64,000 nucleotides of DNA from Brachybacterium subflavum (GCF_009299795.1 NZ_VIGP01000003.1:310001-374000); one strand, 5' to 3'; numbered from the stretch's first letter, positions 1 to 11,585 are shown. Notes: generated from the sequence alone by a model not told the origin. Made by a program: numbers and translations.

Positions 1-182
1 CCGACCTCGGCGCTCGCGCGGCGACGGGTGACGATGCCCGTGCGCTGGCGGATCCACTCGTCGGAGGAGTCGATCGGGCCGACGAGCTCGTCGTTGGGCA
101 CCGTGCGGTCGCCGCGCGCGGCGCCGTACGCGAGCACCTTCGAGCCTGCGACGGTGGGGTGCGGGCGCAGGGAGATCGTCAC
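1..182 (-). CDS. fabH: FabH, 3-oxoacyl-ACP synthase III (N-terminal part only)
   Basis: Beta-ketoacyl-ACP synthase III starts type II fatty-acid synthesis by condensing acyl-CoA with malonyl-ACP. Only about 60 residues lie in the window; the rest runs off the left edge. The visible part carries the typical FabH N-terminus: residues reading VLAYGAARGDRTVPNDEL, followed by SSDEWIRQRTGI. The catalytic Cys-His-Asn residues lie outside. The start is a GTG at 182, one base after the fabD stop, so the two genes are almost certainly co-transcribed and translationally coupled. The order fabD-fabH is the usual actinobacterial fab operon, normally continued by acpP and fabF. Family assignment is firm. 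Confidence 0.9.
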   Translation of the reverse strand, partial: MTISLRPHPTVAGSKVLAYGAARGDRTVPNDELVGPIDSSDEWIRQRTGIVTRRRASAEV

Positions 183-183
183 G

Positions 184-1206
184 TCAGCGCTCCGTGCCGT
201 CGGACGCACTGTCGTCGGATGCGGCGGCGCCGGACGCGACGCCCGCATGCTCCTCGACGAACGCCTGCGCGGCCTCGAGGTCCTCGGGGGAGTTGAGGTT
301 CTGCAGACCCACGCCCTTCAGCTCGCGCTTGGCGAGACCCGTGAGGGTGCCGGCGGGATTGACCTCGAGGATGCCGGTGACGCCGCGCTCGGCGAAGGAC
401 GCCATGCACGCCTGCCAGTCCACGGGGGAGGCGACCTGCTGGACGATGAGCTCGAGGTAGCGGGCACCGTCGGTGGTGCTCTCGCCGCCGGCGTTGCTCA
501 CCAGCGGCACGGACGGGGCCGCGGGGGAGAGCTGCGGGGCGAAGGCTGCGAGCTCCTCGCGCGCGCCCGCCATGTACGGGGTGTGGAAGGCGCCGGCGAC
601 CTGCAGCGGGATCACCCGGGCGCGGGCGGGCGGATTCTCGCCGAGCGCGGCCACGCCTGCGGCGCTGCCCGCCGCGACGACCTGGGCGGCCGAGTTGATG
701 TTCGCCGGGGTGAGGCCCGCGGCGTCGATCGCCGCCAGCACCTCCTCGCGCATGCCGCCGACGACCGCTGCCATCGAGGTCTCCTCCGCGGCGGCCGCCG
801 TCGCCATCGCGCGCGAGCGCACGGCGACCAGGCGCATGGCGTCGGCCGCGGAGAGCACGCCCGCAAGGGCGCTCGCGGTGACCTCGCCGACGCTGTGCCC
901 GGCCAGCAGATCTGCGGGCGACGCCGCGGCGAAGGCACCCGGGACGACGCTTCCCGCGGCGGCCCCGTCGGCGGCCTGCGCCGCGAGGGCGTCGGCCGCG
1001 AGGATGCCGGCGCCGACCAGCAGCGGCTGGGCGACCGCGGTGTCGCGGATGGTCTCGGCGTCGGAGACGGTGCCGTGGGTCCCGAGGTCGACCTCGCCGG
1101 CCTCGCTGAGAGCGCCGAGCGCCTCGCGGGCGCCGGGCAGCTCGAGCCACGGGCTGAGGAATCCGGGTTTCTGGGCGCCCTGGCCGGGGCAGACGATGGC
1201 GAGCAC
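184..1206 (-). CDS. fabD: FabD, malonyl-CoA:ACP transacylase
   Basis: Transfers malonyl groups from CoA to acyl carrier protein for fatty-acid elongation. The 340-residue protein begins VLAIVCPGQGAQ, the family's N-terminal signature. The nucleophile motif GHSVGE is present with Ser105, and the catalytic His appears in GAFHTPYM. I chose the GTG at 1206 because a GGAGG box lies 7 bases upstream; the longer open frame has no family similarity before this point. It lies 86 bases downstream of a GntR gene and directly upstream of fabH. Regulation may come from that GntR protein (inference from position). Confidence 0.95.
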   Translation of the reverse strand: MLAIVCPGQGAQKPGFLSPWLELPGAREALGALSEAGEVDLGTHGTVSDAETIRDTAVAQPLLVGAGILAADALAAQAADGAAAGSVVPGAFAAASPADLLAGHSVGEVTASALAGVLSAADAMRLVAVRSRAMATAAAAEETSMAAVVGGMREEVLAAIDAAGLTPANINSAAQVVAAGSAAGVAALGENPPARARVIPLQVAGAFHTPYMAGAREELAAFAPQLSPAAPSVPLVSNAGGESTTDGARYLELIVQQVASPVDWQACMASFAERGVTGILEVNPAGTLTGLAKRELKGVGLQNLNSPEDLEAAQAFVEEHAGVASGAAASDDSASDGTER

Positions 1207-1292
1207 GGAAGGACCTCCAGGGTGCGGATGAGGGGGGCGGTGGATGCGCGGGATGCGGGCGGGCGATGCGTGCGGGCGGCGCCCGGGGGCGA

Positions 1293-1772
1293 CTAGTCGC
1301 GGCCGACGGCCGAGGCGGTCTCGGCGAACACGGCGGCGAGCAGCTTCACGGCGGCCTCGGCGTCGTATCCGAGCTCGGAGACCGCTGCGGCGTACTCGCG
1401 GGCGGCCCGCTCGGCCCGGGAGCCCGCGGTGTCCAGCGGCGCGACGACGGTGCCGGCACGGCCACGGGTGATCACGAGCCCCGCCTCGCCGAGCCGGCGG
1501 AAGGCCTTGGCGACCGTGTTGACCGCGACCTCGACGTCGGCCGCGAGGGCGCGCACGGTGGGCAGGCGCGTGCCGGGGACGAGCCGCCCGTCCTGGATGG
1601 CGCGCGCGATGCACTGGTAGATCTGCTGGGCGGGGGAGTCGAGCGAGGTCCGGTCGACGCGGACGATCCCGGTCAGGACCGTCCGCGTCGACGCGCCCCC
1701 GACGCCGCCGCCGGCCGGGCCGGTGGCTCCCGCCGGGGGCGTTGCGGCGGCGTCGGACAGGGTGTCGGACAC
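1293..1772 (-). CDS. GntR-family (YtrA-like) transcriptional regulator
   Basis: Small regulator of about 159 residues. The middle carries a GntR winged helix-turn-helix: SPAQQIYQCIARAIQDG, then GTRLPTVRALAADVEVAVNT and a recognition helix ending in AFRRLGEAGLV. The remaining ~50 C-terminal residues are short and helical, as in the YtrA subfamily, which lacks a large effector domain. The GTG at 1772 is one possible start and overlaps the end of aceE; the ribosome site is weak, so the true start could be later, before the first conserved helix. Located between aceE and fabD on the same strand, it could link pyruvate dehydrogenase and fatty-acid synthesis, but the target is unknown. Confidence 0.8.
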   Translation of the reverse strand: MSDTLSDAAATPPAGATGPAGGGVGGASTRTVLTGIVRVDRTSLDSPAQQIYQCIARAIQDGRLVPGTRLPTVRALAADVEVAVNTVAKAFRRLGEAGLVITRGRAGTVVAPLDTAGSRAERAAREYAAAVSELGYDAEAAVKLLAAVFAETASAVGRD

Positions 1773-1789
1773 GGTGTCTGCGGCGGAGA

Positions 1790-4537
<2,748 letters not shown>

Positions 4538-4889
4538 GCTGTCCTTCTCTCTTCCGAAGCAGGGCGTGGATCCGGGGGTCGCGCCGATGCGAATCGCGAA
4601 TCGGGGAACAGACCCCGGACCTCGTCTTCCGACAGCGTACCCGCGGGGTGCGGGCCGGAAGGCCCCGTCGGGACCGGTGTGGTTGATGACTCGCTCACGT
4701 CACGGGAGAGGCAGCGTCGTGGTCGCGGCGCGGTCCGGATCGTCCGATGTGACCGCGGATCGCCCCTGATCGGGCGTTCTCTGCGCCGACGATGTGACCG
4801 GCGCGATGTCCTGGCATAGACTCGGCGCGAGCAGGAGGGGGCCCACGTCCTCCTCCCATCGTTGTCCCCAGCTGAGAAGGAGCATTTCG
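4538..4889. other. Divergent promoter region between aceE and DUF3052
   Basis: This 352-base stretch separates two divergent genes. Open frames on the minus strand here show no family resemblance and are likely spurious. A good plus-strand promoter is visible near 4794-4822 (listed separately). For aceE a TACGCT box lies on the minus strand at 4634-4639 but without a convincing -35, so the aceE promoter is not resolved. Confidence 0.5.
4794..4822 (+). promoter_or_regulatory. Putative promoter of the DUF3052 gene
   Basis: GTGACC at 4794-4799 and TAGACT at 4817-4822 are spaced 17 bases apart, matching the primary sigma factor consensus of high-GC actinobacteria. Transcription would start about 60 bases before the TTG start at 4890. 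Confidence 0.6.
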
Positions 4890-5309
4890 TTGTCACCGTC
4901 GGCAGACGCCACCGCGTCCGGTCCCACCGCAGAGGGCCTCGGGCTGAGCAAGGGCCAGGTGGTCCAGGAGTTCGGCTACGACGACGACGTCGACCTCGAG
5001 CTGCGTGATGCGATCGAGGACCTCATCGACGCGGACCTCGAGGACGAGGACAGCCAGGAGATGGTCGACGCGGTCGTGCTGTGGTGGCGCGAGGGCGACG
5101 GCGATCTCACCGATGCCCTCGTGGACTGCCTCGGGATGCTGTCCCCCGGCGGCCCGATCTGGGTGATCACCCCGAAGGCCGGCCGCGACGGACACGTGCT
5201 GCCCGCGGAGATCGACGAGGCGGCGAGCACCTCGGGCCTGCGCACCATGGGCAACCAGAACCTCGCCCCCGAGTGGTCGGGCACGCGGCTCGCGAGCCGC
5301 CAGGCCTGA
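4890..5309 (+). CDS. DUF3052 family protein
   Basis: Conserved actinobacterial protein of unknown function, 139 residues here. It is recognised by the central GQVVQEFGYDDDVDLELR segment and the C-terminal SGLRTMGNQNLAPEWSGTRL. It is acidic, with no membrane segment or signal peptide, so cytosolic. I chose TTG at 4890 because GAGAAGGAG sits 7 bases upstream; the open frame extends further 5' but those residues have no family similarity. The gene is divergent from aceE, the same arrangement as in Mycobacterium (Rv2239c next to aceE). That conservation hints at a link with pyruvate metabolism, but no function is established. Confidence 0.88.
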   Translation: MSPSADATASGPTAEGLGLSKGQVVQEFGYDDDVDLELRDAIEDLIDADLEDEDSQEMVDAVVLWWREGDGDLTDALVDCLGMLSPGGPIWVITPKAGRDGHVLPAEIDEAASTSGLRTMGNQNLAPEWSGTRLASRQA

Positions 5310-5358
5310 ACGGGTGACGGGTCTCCGGGGCCGTACCGGCGGCTCCCGCGTCCGCACC

Positions 5359-5378
5359 GACGGGCCTGCGGGCCCGTC
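5359..5378 (+). terminator. Hairpin after DUF3052
   Basis: Inverted repeat GACGGGCC / GGCCCGTC with a 4-base loop, between the DUF3052 stop and tRNA-Val. There is no T-run. It may end the DUF3052 transcript just before the tRNA. Confidence 0.4.
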
Positions 5379-5381
5379 CTC

Positions 5382-5455
5382 GGGTCAATAGCTCAGCTGG
5401 TCAGAGCGCCACGTTTACACCGTGGATGTCGGGGGTTCGAGTCCCTCTTGACCCA
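5382..5455 (+). tRNA. tRNA-Val (anticodon TAC)
   Basis: A full cloverleaf can be drawn. The acceptor stem GGGTCAA pairs with TTGACCC and the discriminator is A. The anticodon stem CCACG/CGTGG encloses loop TTTACAC, giving anticodon TAC (reads GTA). The T arm contains GGTTCGAGTCC. The 3' CCA is not encoded (CAT follows), so it must be added after transcription. Confidence 0.96.
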
Positions 5456-5468
5456 CATGCAGAAGAAA

Positions 5469-5502
5469 GCCCCCGGCCGGCGCGGATGCGCGGGTCGGGG
5501 GC
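5469..5502. terminator. Bidirectional terminator between tRNA-Val and the L31-like gene
   Basis: GCCCCCGGCC (5469-5478) pairs with GGTCGGGGGC (5493-5502), with one G-T pair. Read on the minus strand it is followed by CTTTCTTCT, a reasonable termination tail for the L31-like gene. On the plus strand it would end the tRNA-Val transcript. Confidence 0.65.
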
Positions 5503-5518
5503 CTTCTCGGTCGATCGC

Positions 5519-5728
5519 TCAGACCAGCTCGGGCTGGGGCTCCGGGCGATGCTCGGAGGAGAGGTCCACCTCGATGACGGGGTAGACCTTGCCGTCCTTC
5601 CACGTGGTGGAGAGGTCGGTGGAACGGTCCGAGAGGCTCAGGTAGCGCAGGCCGGCGCTCTGGTCGCGCAGGACGACGGGGCGCTGGGCGCCGCGGGGCA
5701 TGCGGCGCATGGTGGTCGTGGTGTGCAT
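5519..5728 (-). CDS. rpmE2: Divergent type B (zinc-free) 50S ribosomal protein L31
   Basis: 69-residue protein whose core RPVVLRDQSAGLRYLSLSDR and following WKDGKVYPVIEVDLSSEH match the type B L31 pattern (RPVVFRD...W.DG..YPV..V.ISS.SHP). There are no cysteines, so it belongs to the zinc-independent class. Two things are odd: the usual N-terminal KxDIHPxY is replaced by a Thr/Arg stretch, and the C-terminal HPFYTG is replaced by HRPEPQPELV. It has a good ribosome site (AAGGAG, 5 bases from ATG at 5728). Zinc-free L31 paralogues are commonly induced under zinc limitation by Zur, but I see no Zur box; instead two identical hairpins precede the ribosome site. Confidence 0.75.
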   Translation of the reverse strand: MHTTTTMRRMPRGAQRPVVLRDQSAGLRYLSLSDRSTDLSTTWKDGKVYPVIEVDLSSEHRPEPQPELV

Positions 5729-6051
5729 CTGTTCTCCTTCGGCGTCGGCAGGGCCGACGCATGACGGCGTCGGCAGGGCCGACGCGAGGTTCGGTGCGCC
5801 GCCGGGGGTGCCCGGCGGCGGGTGGCGGGTGCGCGACGCGATCTGCGCGTCAGCTGCACGTGTGGGCGGTGCGTGTTCTCCGTGGTCTCCTCCACGAGAG
5901 GCGGAGCTCGCACATCTGCCCGTCGCCGCAGCGCCTCATGCCGGTCCCGCCCGCTCGCCGCGGACGGCTCGCTGCGTGACGGCCCCGTGGGAACGGTCCA
6001 TCGGGCGGCGCTGCGCCACCACGATCCCTCACAACGCCCCGAAGTGCACGC
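5729..6051. other. Intergenic region with three strong hairpins upstream of the L31-like gene
   Basis: 323 bases without a convincing gene. The part next to the L31-like start holds a tandem pair of identical palindromes and a third GC-rich palindrome at 5797-5820 (10-base arms, loop GGTG). The remainder (5830-6051) shows only a 21-codon minus-strand frame (5850-5915), which I do not consider supported. No clear -10 box was found. Confidence 0.5.
5740..5785 (-). repeat. Tandem pair of identical palindromes in the L31-like leader
   Basis: A 21-base unit occurs twice, at 5740-5760 and 5765-5785. Each copy contains GCGTCGGC-AGG-GCCGACGC, a perfect inverted repeat with 8-base arms. The copies are 25 bases apart, and the first ends 1-3 bases from the Shine-Dalgarno sequence of the L31-like gene. 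They could be an operator pair or leader-RNA stem-loops; the sequence alone does not decide. Confidence 0.7.
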
Positions 6052-6921
6052 CTATTCCCTCTCAGGGCGTGTCCACGCAGGTGGCGGGGTGACCTCGCAC
6101 ACCGCGGTGCGGTCGTCGGCCCCGAGATGCACCCGCAGGACCGACGTGGCCTCTCTGCCGGTCTCCGCCGTGCCCGCCGCCCCCGCCGTCCCGGTCGTCG
6201 CGCGCTCCCGTGCCAGCGTCCGCGCCTGGTCCACGTGCATCTCCAGCAGGATCCGCCCTCCCTGCGCGAGCCACGCCGGACCCTGCACGAGGATCCTGCG
6301 GGCCACATCCAGTCCGTCGGCCCCGCCGCGCAGGGCACGTGGCGGCTCGTGCTCGCGCGCCTCGCGGGGCAGCAGCGCGAGCGCGCGGTCCGGGACGTAG
6401 GGAGGGACGGCCGCGATCACGTCGATCGTGCCGCGCATGGCGAGGGGCATCGCCGCGAAGAGATCCCCGACGTGCAGCTGCGCGCTCGAAGGGAGGTTCG
6501 CCCGCGCGCACTCGAGCGGGAGCGGGTCGACGTCCGCGACATGCAGGCGGATCCCGGGCACGCGCGCGGCGCTCACGCTCGCGATCGGCGCGACTCCCGC
6601 GCACAGCTCGACCAGCAGCGGATCGTGCCCCGACCGCCGTGCGGCCGCGCAGGCTGCGGCCACGGCGAGGCGCGCGAGCAGGCGGCTGCGCCGACGCGGC
6701 ACGAAGGCCCCTGGGCGCACCTGCAGCCGGAGCCCGCAGAAGTCGACCTCTCCGAGCACGTGCTCGAGCATCTCGCCGGCGATGCGCCGGGCTGCCGTCT
6801 CCTCGAGATGGTCGGAATCCTGCGCGTGCGCGCGCAGGAGAGCGGCCTCCTCCTCGGCGAAGACGCTCCCGGCCGCGCGCAGCCGCACGACGAGCTCGTC
6901 GACCTCGGCCAGCTCGTCCAT
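6052..6921 (-). CDS. Putative protein N5-glutamine methyltransferase (PrmC-related)
   Basis: S-adenosylmethionine-dependent methyltransferase of about 289 residues, resembling the actinobacterial PrmC-related family. Features are an N-terminal helical domain, a motif PGAFVPRRRSRLLAR, the SAM-binding LVELCAGVAPIA, an acidic HVADVDP and then AAVPPYVP. In true PrmC/HemK the last motif is NPPY, where Asn positions the substrate glutamine; here it is Val, so activity on glutamine may be lost or altered. The ATG at 6921 lies 7 bases after the stop of the small membrane protein, suggesting co-transcription. The assignment is by motif only. Confidence 0.75.
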   Translation of the reverse strand: MDELAEVDELVVRLRAAGSVFAEEEAALLRAHAQDSDHLEETAARRIAGEMLEHVLGEVDFCGLRLQVRPGAFVPRRRSRLLARLAVAAACAAARRSGHDPLLVELCAGVAPIASVSAARVPGIRLHVADVDPLPLECARANLPSSAQLHVGDLFAAMPLAMRGTIDVIAAVPPYVPDRALALLPREAREHEPPRALRGGADGLDVARRILVQGPAWLAQGGRILLEMHVDQARTLARERATTGTAGAAGTAETGREATSVLRVHLGADDRTAVCEVTPPPAWTRPERE

Positions 6922-6928
6922 CGACGGC

Positions 6929-7159
6929 TCAGCTGGGCAGGCGCGTGAGCGCGTAGGCCGCGAGGAGCACGGCGACCAGCACCACGAGCACCACGACCCA
7001 GATGACGGCCGTGCGGGCGTCGTGCTGCTTCTCGGCCGGAGTGCGAGGCCGGTGCGGAGCGGCGGCGTCGGACCGCAGTCGCTGGACCATGCGGATGATC
7101 GCGGCGACGAGCGCGCCGAGGACGACGACGCCGAAGACCAGGAACATGAACGTGGGCAC
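6929..7159 (-). CDS. Small two-helix membrane protein
   Basis: About 76 residues with two hydrophobic segments, one at the N-terminus (FMFLVFGVVVLGALVAAII) and one at the C-terminus (VIWVVVLVVLVAVLLAAYAL). They are joined by a charged loop of ~25 residues (Arg/His/Pro-rich) that is likely cytoplasmic. I chose GTG at 7159 because GAGAGG lies about 8 bases upstream; another GTG at 7165 is too close to that box. The gene is 7 bases upstream of the methyltransferase gene and probably in one operon with it. No known family recognised. Confidence 0.7.
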   Translation of the reverse strand: MPTFMFLVFGVVVLGALVAAIIRMVQRLRSDAAAPHRPRTPAEKQHDARTAVIWVVVLVVLVAVLLAAYALTRLPS

Positions 7160-7216
7160 GGCCACACCCTCTCACGGGTCGACCCTGCCGCGGCGCACCC
7201 CGCGTTCCTATACTGA

Positions 7217-8662
<1,446 letters not shown>

Positions 8663-8673
8663 GAGGAGCTCCC

Positions 8674-9141
8674 ATGGACCTCACCTCCCTGTACACCGAC
8701 ATCGTCTTCGAGCACGACAAGCGGCCCCTCCACGCGGGCCTGCGCGAGCCCTACGAGGCGGAGGTGCATCACGTGAACCCCACCTGCGGGGACGAGATCA
8801 CCCTGCGCGTGCACCTCGCGGGCGATCCCGAGGACCCGCGCATCGAGGACGTCTCGTACGACGCGACCGGCTGCGCGATGAGCCGCGCCTCGGCCTCGAC
8901 GATGAGCGATCTCGTGATCGGCCGAACCCTGCGGGAGATCGAGCCCGTCTCCGCGCACATGGACGCCGTCATGCACGCCCGCGGACGCGAGGAGGGGGAC
9001 GAGGACCTGCTGGGCGATGCGGTCGCCCTGGTCGGTGCCTCTAAGTTCCCCAATCGCGTGAAGTGCGTCCTCATGTCCTGGAAGGCGCTGCACGCCGCGG
9101 TCATCGAGGCCGGCGGACCCGTCGACGGGGCCACCGCATGA
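8674..9141 (+). CDS. sufU: SufU, zinc-dependent sulfurtransferase for SufS
   Basis: Accepts persulfide sulfur from SufS and passes it to the SUF scaffold. The 155-residue protein contains the three conserved cysteines: Cys38 in NPTCGD, Cys67 in TGCAMSRAS and Cys131 in RVKCVLMSWK. With Asp40 these make the zinc/sulfur-transfer site. The insertion around residues 105-120 (GREEGDEDLLGD) is typical of SufU rather than IscU. ATG at 8674 has GAGAGGAG 5 bases upstream. The gene follows sufS by 11 bases and overlaps the next gene by 4 bases, so a sufS-sufU-Nif3 operon is likely. Confidence 0.95.
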   Translation: MDLTSLYTDIVFEHDKRPLHAGLREPYEAEVHHVNPTCGDEITLRVHLAGDPEDPRIEDVSYDATGCAMSRASASTMSDLVIGRTLREIEPVSAHMDAVMHARGREEGDEDLLGDAVALVGASKFPNRVKCVLMSWKALHAAVIEAGGPVDGATA

Positions 9142-10082
9142 ACGGCGGTGCCTCCGCCCGCCGCCTCGCCGAGGTGCTCGAGGTCCTCGAGGGCGCCTAT
9201 CCGCTGCGCTGGGCGGAGGACTGGGACCGTCCCGGGCTCGTCGTCGGCGACCGCCGGGACCCGGCCCCCGCCGTGGATCGCGTGCACCTGGCCGTCGACC
9301 CGACCCTCGCCGTCGTGCGCGAGGCGCGCACGGCGGGAGCGCAGCTGCTGGTGACCCATCACCCGCTGCTGCTGCGCGGTGCGTCCTTCCTGCCGGCCGA
9401 CACCGGCAAGGGCGCGGCCGTCACCGAGCTCGTCCGCGCCGGGATGTCCCTGTGGTGCGGGCACACGAACGTGGACCGCTCCAGCCTCGGCACCGTCGGC
9501 GCCTGGATCCGCGCGCTCGGTCTCGAGGACGTACGGCCCCTCGCCGCAGGGCCGACGGACGGCGAGGCCGCGCAGGCCGCGCACGGCTCGGAGCTCATCG
9601 GCCTCGGCGTCGTCGGCTCGCTGGGGGAGGCGGGGACGGAGGGTGCGACCACCGTCGGCTCCCTGGCCGATCGCATCGCCGCCCTGGTCCCGGCGACCGC
9701 TCAGGGCGTGCGCTTCACCGGCGATCCCGAGCGGCCCGTGCGCCGGGCGGCCGTCTGCCCGGGCGCCGGCGACTCCCTGCTGGAGACGGTGGCCGCGAGC
9801 GACGCCGACGTCTTCATCACGTCCGACCTGCGCCATCACCCGGCGCTCGAGCACCTCGAGTCCGCGGCCGACGAACGGGCGGTGCCCGCCCTCATCGACG
9901 TCGCCCATGCGGCGAGCGAGGCGCTGTGGCTTCCGCTCGCCCGCGAGCTGCTCACCGCCGCGATGCCGGGGATCGCCGTGAGCATCTCCGAGCTGTCCAC
10001 CGACCCGTGGGCCGGCCGCGCCGCCCCCGCCTTCCCCGGTGCGCCCGGCGGCCGCGGCGCCTCCACCGGCCGCGCACACTGA
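9138..10082 (+). CDS. Nif3-like dinuclear metal centre protein (DUF34)
   Basis: 314-residue member of the Nif3/YbgI family, toroidal hexamers with a two-metal site. Some members have been linked to GTP cyclohydrolase or metal-handling roles, but the biochemical function is unsettled. Metal ligands are visible: LLVTHHPLLLRG in the first half, CGHTNVDRS after it, and DLRHHPALE followed by DVAHAASE near the C-terminus. The start ATG overlaps the sufU stop (ATGA), implying translational coupling with iron-sulfur assembly genes. The C-terminal ~25 residues are Gly/Ala/Pro-rich and probably disordered. Confidence 0.88.
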   Translation: MNGGASARRLAEVLEVLEGAYPLRWAEDWDRPGLVVGDRRDPAPAVDRVHLAVDPTLAVVREARTAGAQLLVTHHPLLLRGASFLPADTGKGAAVTELVRAGMSLWCGHTNVDRSSLGTVGAWIRALGLEDVRPLAAGPTDGEAAQAAHGSELIGLGVVGSLGEAGTEGATTVGSLADRIAALVPATAQGVRFTGDPERPVRRAAVCPGAGDSLLETVAASDADVFITSDLRHHPALEHLESAADERAVPALIDVAHAASEALWLPLARELLTAAMPGIAVSISELSTDPWAGRAAPAFPGAPGGRGASTGRAH

Positions 10083-10086
10083 GCCC

Positions 10087-10662
10087 ATGCCTCCCGCCGC
10101 GCCCGGCCGCACGCCCCGCCTCGTCCTGCTCAACGGAGCGCCCGGGGTCGGCAAGTCGACGCTCGCGAGGCTCCTCGCCGAGGACCGTCCGCTGACCCTC
10201 GCCCTGGACGTCGACCAGCTCAAGCACGCGCTCGGCGGATGGGAGCAGAACACTGCGGTCTCCGGTCTCCGTGCCCGGGAGCTCGCGCTCGCCCTCATCG
10301 ACGTCCAGCTCGCCGCGGGGCAGGACGTGGTCCTCGGCCAGTACCTCGCCCGTACCGCCTTCGCCGAGCAGCTCGAGGCCGCGGCCGCCCGCGCGGGCGC
10401 CGAGTTCCGGGAGTTCCTCCTGGAGGTGGACGCTCGCACGCTCGCCGCGCGCCTCGCAGCCCGCGCCGCGGACCCCGAGAGGCCGGAGCAGGCGGTCAAC
10501 GCCCGCCTCGTCGGCCCGGAGGACGCCGAGCGCCTGCTCGCATCCCTCGACGCGATGCGCAGCGCCCGACCGCAGATGCGGAGCGTCGACGCGCGCGGCG
10601 ACCTCGAAGAGACCGCCGATGCCGTGCGCGCACTCCTCGGAGGGGACACCGAGCGGCGCTGA
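10087..10662 (+). CDS. P-loop AAA-family kinase-like protein
   Basis: 191-residue nucleotide-binding protein. Walker A reads LNGAPGVGKSTLARLLA at about residues 14-30, and an LALDVDQLKHALGG segment fits the Walker-B/substrate strand of small AAA_33-type kinases. The C-terminal half is helical with many arginines (DARTLAARLAARAADP), resembling the lid of zeta-toxin or shikimate-kinase-like enzymes. It starts 5 bases after the Nif3-like stop, so it probably shares the operon. No substrate can be named. No antitoxin-like gene is adjacent, so I do not call it a toxin. Confidence 0.75.
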   Translation: MPPAAPGRTPRLVLLNGAPGVGKSTLARLLAEDRPLTLALDVDQLKHALGGWEQNTAVSGLRARELALALIDVQLAAGQDVVLGQYLARTAFAEQLEAAAARAGAEFREFLLEVDARTLAARLAARAADPERPEQAVNARLVGPEDAERLLASLDAMRSARPQMRSVDARGDLEETADAVRALLGGDTERR

Positions 10663-10666
10663 GCGA

Positions 10667-11500
10667 TCAGCCCCGATCGAGCCGCCCGGATCGCTCGCCG
10701 GGACCGAGCCGCTGCGGCCTCCGCTGCTCCTGCCCGCGGTCCACGAGCACCAGACGACCGCCCTCGATCTCGACCCCGAGCCGTCCGGCGAAGGTCTCTT
10801 CGAGGAGCGCCATGAGCGCATCCTCGTCGGGCAGGGGCCGCGGATCCTCGAGCAGGGCGCGGGTCAGCAGGCCGCGGAAGCGCTTGGCGTCGTGCGAGAT
10901 CACCGTGCGCTTCCCGCCCGCCTCCTTCACGGGCGCGACCTCGAGGACGTGCACCCCTGCACGGGCCTTCACCGGCATCATCGTGCGATAGGAGCCGGAC
11001 CGGCAGTCCAGCACAAAGGGCGAGGGCGAGGCCGCGACCTCCTCGAGGATCCCGGGAACGAGGGGCGAGAGATGCGCACGCCACCACGAGGCCGCCTTCC
11101 CGAGCCGGTGCACGCGCGAACCGGCGGAGAGCCGGTAGGCCGGGATCCGATCGGCTCCCGCGTCGACGAGTCCCAGCAGGGCGCTCTGCACGAGCACGCG
11201 GCGGTCGGGGCCGGGACGGGCGTCGCCGAGCTGGTCGAAGAGGACTCCGGAGTAGACGCTGAGCGGGGCGGCCGCGGGCTCCTCGTCGATCGCTGCCATC
11301 CGCGCGACGAGCTCCGGGGCGCTCGCGGGGACGCCGAGGTCCTCGGCGGCCGTGCGGCCCTGCGCCGTCGCGCGCGCAGCACGCAGCATGCGCTCGCGCG
11401 GGGTGCGGAGGGAGGCGTGGCCCAGCTCCTCGAGGACCAGGGGAGGGGCGGATGCTTCCGGTCGGGTCTTGGTCTCCGACGGCGGCAGCAGGATGAGCAA
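10667..11500 (-). CDS. yaaA: YaaA-family peroxide stress protein (DUF328)
   Basis: 277-residue YaaA/DUF328 protein, a family that in E. coli limits intracellular iron and DNA damage during peroxide stress. Signatures are the N-terminal LLILLPPSETKT, YSGVLFDQL, DCRSGSYRTMMPVK and NRTVISHDAK-like (KRTVISHDAKRFRG). I chose TTG at 11500 because GGAAGGAA lies 7 bases upstream and the family N-terminus begins exactly there. It converges with the P-loop gene, with only 4 bases between the stops. An iron-stress role near sufS-sufU would fit, but that is inference. Confidence 0.88.
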   Translation of the reverse strand: MLILLPPSETKTRPEASAPPLVLEELGHASLRTPRERMLRAARATAQGRTAAEDLGVPASAPELVARMAAIDEEPAAAPLSVYSGVLFDQLGDARPGPDRRVLVQSALLGLVDAGADRIPAYRLSAGSRVHRLGKAASWWRAHLSPLVPGILEEVAASPSPFVLDCRSGSYRTMMPVKARAGVHVLEVAPVKEAGGKRTVISHDAKRFRGLLTRALLEDPRPLPDEDALMALLEETFAGRLGVEIEGGRLVLVDRGQEQRRPQRLGPGERSGRLDRG

Positions 11501-11575
11501 CGGGGTTCCTTCCGAGTGGGCGGGTGCGGGGGTGTGAGGCGCGGCCCGTGGTGCGGGACAGGGCCCTCGGGGGAC

Positions 11576-11581
11576 TAGGAT
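11576..11581 (+). promoter_or_regulatory. -10 box of rnpB
   Basis: TAGGAT ends 4 bases before the first paired base of RNase P RNA at 11586, the expected distance for a transcription start at or near the mature 5' end. The -35 is poor (GGGACA at 11555-11560, spacing 15). Confidence 0.55.
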
Positions 11582-11585
11582 CGTG

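Noticed and set aside
5850-5915. 21-codon minus-strand frame (MCELRLSW...) upstream of the L31-like gene
   Set aside because: Considered as a leader peptide, but the start has no good ribosome site, no promoter is visible, and it lies about 120 bases from the L31-like start.
10087-10662. P-loop protein as a zeta-type toxin
   Set aside because: It has a Walker A motif and an Arg-rich lid, but no antitoxin gene is adjacent and it sits in an operon-like run with housekeeping genes.
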